64,000 nt of DNA. Origin: Sorex araneus (Eukaryota > Chordata > Mammalia > Eulipotyphla > Soricidae). Under the pieces are notes generated by a model. The model searched no databases and was not told where the DNA came from. It saw only the letters and a list, made by a program, of their open reading frames with translations. Shown here piece by piece: positions 56,901 through 64,000 of the stretch; within the stretch, counting starts at the first letter, position 1, and each line of letters begins with the position of its first letter. The stretch is taken from contig NC_073303.1 in NCBI RefSeq assembly GCF_027595985.1, positions 362,372,517 through 362,436,516 on the forward strand, in the 5' to 3' direction. The position numbers were made by a program, and so were the translations under genes.

Positions 56901-56913
56901 CTACTATTGGTAT

Positions 56914-57690
56914 AAATTGAATGGCAGAGGCACTAGGAATAAGATATAAGGCTCTCTGTACCTGCAAGTCTCCACATTTCTCCATTCTCTATAAAAATCA
57001 CTCAGTATTTACAGGGAGTCCCATCTCAAAGGAGATGTAAAGTGCTACCATCGCCTAAAAGTTTTAAGTTGTATACAAACGCCTCTTTCCCTCACCCATA
57101 TGAATGCTAAACCATTCTTGCCACTCCATTTGTTCTCTGATTTAGCTTCCTTCGTTGTATTTTATCCTTTGTGGGGCCTTGGGGGTGAGTGGGACCTCAA
57201 GTGATATTTAGAGGCCTCTTTATTTGGTTGTAGGAGTAGATGCTATAGATGCACACCATTTTACCTGGGTTTGGACAAGATAATAAGGCACAAAATGAAT
57301 ATATGCATTCTTTCTTGGAAGAAGTTTCCGAGGCTGTGATGGCAGGAAATGAAGGCCTAAGTTGGCTTCACAAAGGCAAGAAGGAACATGAAAATCTCAG
57401 AAAAACTATTCAGCACCCCTTTAAATTTTTTGTCTTCATATATTTAGAGACTTTAGGGAAAGAAAATTATCTGAAAACATTAATTTTGTTATATGTTAAA
57501 GCAGTCAATAGTCTTAAAAGCGAGCAGAGTGTTGCAAAAGATTCCTAAATTTTTGTAGTTCTTGTTCTCTGTGTATGTGTTTGAGTTTCTGGGCCAGATT
57601 TCTTAGGCAAGTTTAACATTTAAGTAACACTGCCCCCTCCCACCCTCATTAGCTGGGCTACCTTGTGCAGGTTGAAGGTTTATTTCTGTT
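56914..57690. other. Unassigned intergenic sequence
   Basis: Contains a 99-codon frame (57249-57548) of no recognised family and nothing else identifiable. Confidence 0.4.
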
Positions 57691-57863
57691 TTTTTAAAAA
57701 TTATTTTTATAAAGTTGTTCACAATAATTTACTACATTCAATATTTAAACACTAATCCTACCATCGTTACAACTTCCCACCACTGTTACTACGAATTTTC
57801 CTACCACCACCCAAGCCTGCCTCAAAGGCAAATTTTAAATAATTTATTTTGTATTGTTATGAA

Positions 57864-58101
57864 TCACTATCACTGTCATCCCGTTCATTGATTTGCTCAA
57901 GTGGGCACCAGTAACGTCTCCGTTGTGACACTTATTACTGTTTTGGGCATATCAGATATGCCACGGTTAGCTTGCCAAGCTCTGCCGTATGGGTGGGATA
58001 CTCTTGGTAGCTTGCTGGGCTCTCCGAGAGGGGTGGAAGAGTCAAAACCAGGTTGGCCGCGTGCAAGACAAATGCCCTACCCACTGCTATCGCTCCAGCC
58101 C
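57864..58101 (-). mobile_element. Class-B SINE nested in the long repeat
   Basis: Antisense; ATTGTTATGAA and ATTGTTACAAA flank it as an 11-bp target duplication with two changes. Confidence 0.93.
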
Positions 58102-58228
58102 ATTGTTACAAATACTTCACTAAAAATGACCAAAAAGGTTTCCTTAGAGGAAAGTGTGTGAAAATTGTATTTCACCTTGGAGCCATTAAGCCCCTGTACA
58201 AGAGATCACTAACATGTTACAGGTTGAG

Positions 58229-58263
<35 letters not shown>

Positions 58264-58282
58264 TATATATGTATATATATAT
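58229..58282. repeat. AT/AC/AT compound microsatellite
   Basis: Lies directly before the RTE fragment, at the place of the (TA)n in copy 1. Confidence 0.9.
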
Positions 58283-58283
58283 G

Positions 58284-59935
58284 GTGTATGGTGTTGGCTA
58301 GGTAGTGGATGTAGCGGTGGTCGGCCAGTGAGGTGTTTATCTCATATCCACAGGATGGATATATCATTCCCAATTTCCTCCCTTCCGAAATCCGACACGC
58401 CATTTTGTTGGTAAAGACGAGTACAGCACCCAGTCTGGACAAGGTCAGACCCAAACACCTGAAGAATCTGTCGCCAGTACTCATCAATACACTGGCTCGA
58501 CACTTCACATGCTACCTGTCTGAATGGAAGGTTCCATCCCAGTGGAAAACCAGCAGGACTGTTCTGTTGTACAAGAAGGGAGACATCCATGACATCACCA
58601 GTATCGCCCAATTTGCCTGCTGTCATCTACAAGTTGTTCACTCGTGTCATCCTGAATAGAATAGGCAGAGCACTAGATGAAAGACAACCATGTGAGCAAG
58701 CCAGGTTCCGAAAAGGATTCAGCATGATCAACCATATCCACACAGTGACCAAACTCATTGAAGTTTCGCTAGAGTTCAAGATGCTGCTCTGTCTAACGTT
58801 CATCAGCTTAAAGGAGGCCTTTGATTCTGTTGAGACTGAAGCGGTCATCAAAGCCCTAGCCAAAAAGGGCGTTCAAACTCAGTACATCAAGATCCTCCAT
58901 GAGCTGTATTACGGATTCACCATCAGGATCTCACCATTCTACAGGGAGGTGATCATTGACGTAAAGAGAGGGGTTTGGCAGGGTGATACCATTTCACCGA
59001 AACTCTTCAGTGCCACCCTCAAGAACATCATGCGACGACTGGAATGGGAAGGAATGGGAGTGAAGATAGACGGTCGGCAACTACACCACCTCCCCGTCGC
59101 TGATGATATCGTTCTCATAACGCCAAACATTAGCCAAGCGGCACAAATGCTGGCCGACTTCGACCATGAGTGTGGAAAGGTCAGATTGCAGCTGAACCTC
59201 AACAAGATGATGCTCATGAAAAACGAACTGGTCCCTGAAGCTCCATTTGCTCTCAATGGAACGAACATCTCCGAATGCAGCAGCTATGTGTGCCTAGGTC
59301 GAGAACTCAACATGAGGAACGACTTGGCGGCAGAACTGCGCAGGAGGAAGAGAGCAGCGTGGAATGCATTCAAGAGCGTCGAAGAAGTGGTTATGAGGAT
59401 GAAGGATCTCTGGCTCCGGGCACATCTTTTCGATTCCACCTTTCTTCCTGCACTAACGTACGCTTCAGAGACCTGGGCCCTATGCAAACAGAATGAGAAC
59501 GCTATTAGGGTATCCCAAAGAGGAATCGAAAGAGCTATGCTAGGAGTATCACACCTCACTCAAGTGAGAGAAGGAATCCAGAGTTCTGGCCTCCATTGAT
59601 GGTCAAGAATCAGGGATGCTGTCTCGTTTGCCAAGACATCAAATATCAGATGGGCCGGACATGTAATGCATGTAATGCGATTCAGAGATGACTGCTGGAC
59701 TAGAGCTGTTACCGACTGGATTCCACGGGACGTCAGAAGACCACGTGGCCGCCCACCAACGAGATGGTCAGCCTTCTTCGTCAGAACCCTGAATGAACGG
59801 TTTTAGGCACTTCCTGTCCCTGGAGCGTGCAGATATCATTGGGCTACACTAGCATGTGACAGCGACAAATGGAGACGTTACAGTCTCGAGCAAATCGAAG
59901 ATCAACTGGAAGACAAGTGATACAAGTGATAAATA
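58284..59935 (+). mobile_element. 5'-truncated RTE-clade LINE with degenerate reverse transcriptase
   Basis: A non-LTR retrotransposon fragment read in three frames. Frame 1 (to about 58610) has EIRHAILLVK and SQWKTSRTVLLYKKGDIHDI, the region before the RT core. A deletion near 58600 shifts to an open frame (58589-59599) with VIYKLFTRVILNRIGRALDE, a motif A region FISLKEAFD, the motif B-like WQGDTISPKLFSATL and the active-site box VADDIVLI. A further shift near 59580 leads to the C-terminal GHVM..WTRAVTDWIPRD and RPRGRPPTRWS blocks. The last residues WRRYSLEQIEDQLEDK stop at 59918-59920. The usual first Asp of motif A is Ser and the Phe of F-ADD is Val, so the copy is dead. No endonuclease domain is present. 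The sequence is unlike BovB; it resembles RTE elements I remember from nematodes. Confidence 0.85.
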
Positions 59936-60369
59936 GGGTGCTCGATAGAACTGGAGTTAAATTTTTAACTGGATGGTGATTTTGGAGTCTGGAGGCATCT
60001 CCCCAGCATGTTGCTCTCTTTGTAAGCCTCTGGATCATGGCCATTATTGAGCTTATATGGTGCCAGAGGCAGTCTGTGGGCGTATCCGCCAAGCAGCCTG
60101 AAGTGCAGGGTGATGGGGAAAGGGTGCCCTTCCCAACTCCATGTGAACCTGGAGGTTTCAGTTACAAACCCTGAATACCTGAGTTTTCAGCGGATTCATT
60201 CTCATGCATGAGAGGCTCGCCCTGAGGCCGTGAAGATAGGCATGAGTATGGTGGCGATCGGGTGTTGGAATTTGGGCAGGTGGAAAAAATAACTCCCCCA
60301 TCCTCTACGGTTCTCTGGATGAAGTCAGCCTGGTGAGGGTTGAGGAGGCATCTCTGCAGCTCTCTTCCG

Positions 60370-61000
60370 AGATGTATTTGTGAGTCTGTTCCCGTTTATA
60401 AATTGAGCTAATAGTACCTGCTTCACTCGGAAGGATCTTAAGGAGTGCTTGTTCAGTACGGTACCTCACACGTGGGACCCAGGGTTAATGTAGGTAAGTA
60501 TAATCATGCTGGTGTTTCTCCAGCCGCCCCCCTTTTCAGAGATAATTAAACCACATTGTGTAAGGAAACAGGTCAGTGTTAATATTGTTAAAAAAATTTT
60601 CCCCCACAAGAGGGCACTGTCTACTTTGACAGTTACAAGAGTTAACAAACTGGTCCAAAGGGTTCTCCCCCCCCCCACCCAGTACTGAGGATAGAAGCTA
60701 GGCACACCCTGCCAGACGTGGGCCAGCTACTGAGCCTCATTGCCAGTGCTGCTGTCTGGGTTTGAGCTTATTCCCAGCATTTATTCTCCAGTTATAACAC
60801 CCAGTGCTAGAATATGTTCTTTTGTTTGTTTTAAAATTTTAAATCTCTCTCTCACAACCAAAGTGTAACTGTTTCAGAGAGGAAAAGCACTCTCATTCTG
60901 ACATTTTTCTGACAAAGGCGTATTTATAATTAGATTTTGAGCTCATCTTCTGATTAACCTGTGATCTTGGAATATGCTTTTTAATTTTTAATTTACTTTT
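60370..61000. other. Unassigned spacer
   Basis: No gene seen; a diverged SINE-like piece may lie near 60660-60780. Confidence 0.4.
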
Positions 61001-61613
61001 TCTTTATTGATTATTTAAAAAAGCGAATCATTGTGATACACAGTCACAAAGTTGTTCACATGATTGGGTTTCAGTCATGCAGTGTTCCAACACCCACCAG
61101 TGCACATTTTCCACCACCAATGTCCCCAGTTGTCCTCTCACCACACCCACCCAGCCGCCTCTATGGTACTTTTCCTCTCTCCTCTGTCTCTGTCTCTCTG
61201 TCTCTGTCTCTGTCTGTCTCTCTCAGTTCCCTTTTAGGCTCTGTGGATTGCAATACTGTTATTGAAAGGTTATCATGCGTAATGCTTTACCTCCTTTCAG
61301 CAGTCAATTCTTGGCCAGTGCTCCTTTCCAACTATTTTCATCACAGTGGTCCTTTTCTGTCCAAACTTCCCTCCTTCTCACTCGTGACAAGGTTCCAACC
61401 ATGGGCCAGTCCTCCTGGCCTCTATTTCTACTCTCCTTGGGTATTAGTCTCATGTTTTATATTATCTTGTAGATGAGTGCAATCATTCTATGTCTGTCTC
61501 CCTCTGATGCATTTCATTCAGTATGACACTCCATGTCCATCTGTGTAGAAGCAAATTTTATGACTTCATTTTTTCTAGTGACTGTTAGTATTCAATTGTA
61601 TAGATACATTCTT
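61001..61613 (-). mobile_element. L1 3' UTR, interrupted at its inner end
   Basis: Antisense; CAGTGTTCCAACACCC, a GTCTCT repeat and GATGAGTGCAATCATTCTATG as in the L1 at 28272. It is cut by the element at 61614-62332. Confidence 0.78.
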
Positions 61614-62332
61614 TTTTAAAAAAATATTTATTTATTTACTTTTTATTGAATCACTGTGAAAAAAGTTACAAAGCTTTCAGGTTTAAGTCTCAGTCACTCA
61701 ATGATCAGATCCCTTCACCAGTGCACATGTTCCACCACCAAGAACCCCAGTATACCTCCCACCCCCCTACCTCTGTGGCTAATGATCTTCACTTTATTCT
61801 CTCTATACTTTGAATACATTCAGTATTTCAACAGAAAACTACTATTATTTAGAATTTTTCCCCAACGGTCAAACCTGCTGAAAAGGTATCATTTGATAAT
61901 TTGTTTTCCATTGCTGAGAATGAAGAATATATGAGCTTGTGTGGCTGCTGTTGTGGCCGCACAGTTTTGGATTTTTGATATTTTTAGCTCAGTTCACAGT
62001 TTTGTGTGTGGCTGCTCCGGATCTCGTCTGGGCGGAGAGTGTGCCGGTAACACCCCCATCCTAAGATCTCCTTCATGCCACATCACTGCAAACTCATACC
62101 CCTGGGTAGTGCATTCTAGAAGATGGTGGTCGCCACGTGGGTGCCTCCGCCACCACTGCCACCACCATTCCCCCCACCCCCGCCAAAAGAAACAGTCCAG
62201 AGAAAAACCTTTCCCCTCCCGGGGCGGAGTGGGGTTGTGGCTCAGTTCACAGTCTAGATGCATTTCTATAAGAAGCTGCTGAGTGCCAAAAGTGATTAGT
62301 AGCCCTCCAGGATCGTAGTTTTTAAGGAGCAC
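61614..62332 (-). mobile_element. Chimeric L1-tailed element with target duplication
   Basis: Antisense, 719 bp, flanked by ATAGATACATTCTT (61600-61613) and ATAGATGCATTCTT (62333-62346). Its 3' part is L1 3' UTR; its 5' part is GC-rich and unlike ORF2. Confidence 0.7.
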
Positions 62333-62349
62333 ATAGATGCATTCTTAAA

Positions 62350-63580
62350 TTAAAATCTCCCTCTTACACCTTCTGTGTAAACTTTTTTTGGAAGGGAAAC
62401 CATCTCATTCTGTAAAGCAGGATTTTGACATTAAAAGTCCATTTAATTATGCAGTTGAAGAGCTTTCGCCTTACATTTAATTGGAGGTGATTAATGCAAT
62501 GGCATTCTCAAAAACGAAAACTATCCAGAGAGAATGTATTAGAATTTTATAAATGTTTTTCAATGTTGAATATTAAAGTAAAATTATTTGCCTGTGGATT
62601 AACATCAGTATTTGTTAGTACTTATGTGTATTAAAGGCATGTTATGAAATATATATACATATATATGAAAGGTATGCATATGCACACATAATCTATCTCT
62701 ATCCACACACAATCTCATAGGGATCAGTATTAATAGATAAACATTTGAGTTGGTTTTGTAGTAGGCAGTGCACAGCCAGGGCCAAAGCCAATTAGGTCTG
62801 TCTGTCTGACCCATACAGGGCAGAAGTCAAGAGCGAGTCAGGGAAATAAAACAGATAAAGGTTTATGAGAGAATTGTATACACAAGTATCAAAATGCGGG
62901 CATGAAACAAGCACTCGACAGAAACGGTACTCTGACTCATCAGAGTGTGGGAATGCTCCAGAGAGAGGATTCCTGGTCGCCACAACATTTCAGATTATAT
63001 AGACCAAGTGTGACGGCGGGAGTGGCAGGGTGGAGAGCCCAGTGAATGCATTGTTTCCGTTCTCAGATCTTGCCTGCCCAAACACTATCCAGTCAAGGAT
63101 GCCCATGGGATGGCTGGAGGGTGAGACAGCAGGAGATAAAAGGCAGCCCCTCACCTGGCAGTGCCCACCACCTCTGCCCAGACAGAACTTCTGCAGGACA
63201 GCAGAGGTTCCCGTGCTCAAGCGGGCATGGCTAGAGACTAAGGAAAACCCAGGGGACAGGAGTGGCTGGGATACAGTGACAGGTCATAGAGCATCAACGC
63301 CCAGAAAGGCGACACAGGTTATGGGACCCAGATGCAGATTTCAGACCAGCAAAGAATGCACTGGCTAGAGAAGGGCAAAGGAACCAGACCAGGCCATTGT
63401 ACCCTGGAGGCAAGCAGGCGGTGAGGTACAGGATCAGGGTATCAAAATCTGGATGAGGCATTGAGGGACAGGGCCAGCGATGTCCTGAAAGGAGAGGCCT
63501 GGACATTAGGGAGAGACTTGGACCAATCTACGTAAGCTGTATAATTAAACTTTAATTTCTTAAGCATCCGAATTTTCTTT
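62350..63580. other. Unassigned intergenic sequence
   Basis: No gene or SINE recognised. 62760-63540 is moderately GC-rich with short frames and may be an old LTR. Confidence 0.4.
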
Positions 63581-63595
63581 TATAATCTTTCATAC

Positions 63596-63660
63596 TGTAG
63601 CACTGTCATCCCGTTGTTCATCGATTTGCTCAAGCGGGCACCAGTAACGTCTCCATTGTG
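63596..63660 (-). mobile_element. Tail-only class-B insertion (65 bp) with 12-bp target duplication
   Basis: Antisense; consists only of the RTE-like tail. Flanked by AATCTTTCATAC, left at 63584-63595 and right at 63661-63672. Confidence 0.93.
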
Positions 63661-63929
63661 AATCTTTCATACAATTCTCAAATATCCATGAGCTCAGGAA
63701 TAAACCCACTTTTACTCTAGCAACAGGAACAGGGAAAATTAATGAGAGCTGGAATATTCATGGTATACTAAGGAAGGACTTTTGAGTGGTGTTTTTCTGG
63801 AGTCAAGGTACCACCCAGATTTTGACCCATCTTATTATTTCTGAGGGTTGCCACTTATTAACTCTCATGGTTCAGGTGAGTGTGATTTTTTATTATCATG
63901 ATGTATTATCATGAGCATATAACGAAACT

Positions 63930-64000
63930 GACTTTTTGAGGGGGCATACCTGGCCCTTCTCCTGTCTCTACTTAGGGATCACCTGGAGCTATGCTTGTGT
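63930..64000 (-). mobile_element. Old SINE remnant, cut by the window edge
   Basis: Antisense; GGGATCACCTGGAGC body. Confidence 0.45.

Larger units (their letters stand above)
57695..60370 (-). mobile_element. Long L1-like 3' repeat, copy 2, with two nested insertions
   Basis: Antisense. Pieces 57695-57863, 58102-58230 and 59936-60370 match copy 1 (36690-37610). A class-B SINE and the RTE LINE interrupt it. Confidence 0.75.

Noticed and set aside
57249-57548. 99-codon open frame as a gene
   Set aside because: No family match, no splice or promoter signals, AT-rich chance frame.

Overview
This is a stretch of mammalian genomic DNA, almost certainly from a shrew (Soricidae, probably Sorex). 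The evidence is the very high density of one tRNA-derived SINE that I recognise as the shrew SOR-type element, together with large-intron, GT-AG-spliced vertebrate genes. The window carries the conserved human 18q21 order POLI - STARD6 - C18orf54 (LAS2).

Layout. (1) 1-4.3 kb: the last two coding exons of POLI (+ strand), ending at a stop at 3622. (2) 4.3-17.4 kb: the intergenic space between convergent POLI and STARD6, packed with SINEs, L1 ends and one short antisense retrocopy. (3) 17.4-27.4 kb: all six coding exons of STARD6 on the - strand, joining in phase to a 227-residue START-domain protein. (4) 27.4-32.3 kb: the upstream STARD6 side, with a 1.8 kb L1 inserted in an old SINE. (5) 32.3-33.7 kb: a strong CpG island with a G-rich 31-bp minisatellite, the likely shared promoter of STARD6 (-) and LAS2 (+). 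(6) 35.9-49.3 kb: seven coding exons of LAS2/C18orf54 (+), joining in phase to 528 residues, with a poly(A) signal 26 bases after the stop. (7) 49.3-64 kb: no gene recognised. It holds nested retroelements, including a 5'-truncated RTE-clade LINE at about 58.3-59.9 kb.

The most interesting signal is in the retroelements. Two SINE classes share the same tRNA-like head and diverge just after the B box. Class A has an A-rich tail and 9-17 bp target duplications, as expected of L1 mobilisation. Class B has no poly(A) and ends in about 65 bp that match the 3' end of the RTE ORF and its very short trailer (59868-59931). Class B is therefore probably the SINE partner of that RTE LINE. A 65-bp insertion made only of this tail (63596-63660), with its own 12-bp target duplication, shows the tail is where reverse transcription starts. 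A longer relative (class C; 9431-10160, 24880-25770) carries the body that class B seems to derive from.

The three host genes are unrelated in function. POLI is a translesion DNA polymerase, STARD6 a lipid-transfer protein, and LAS2 a poorly characterised protein. They are linked by conserved synteny and, for STARD6 and LAS2, by the shared CpG-island promoter.
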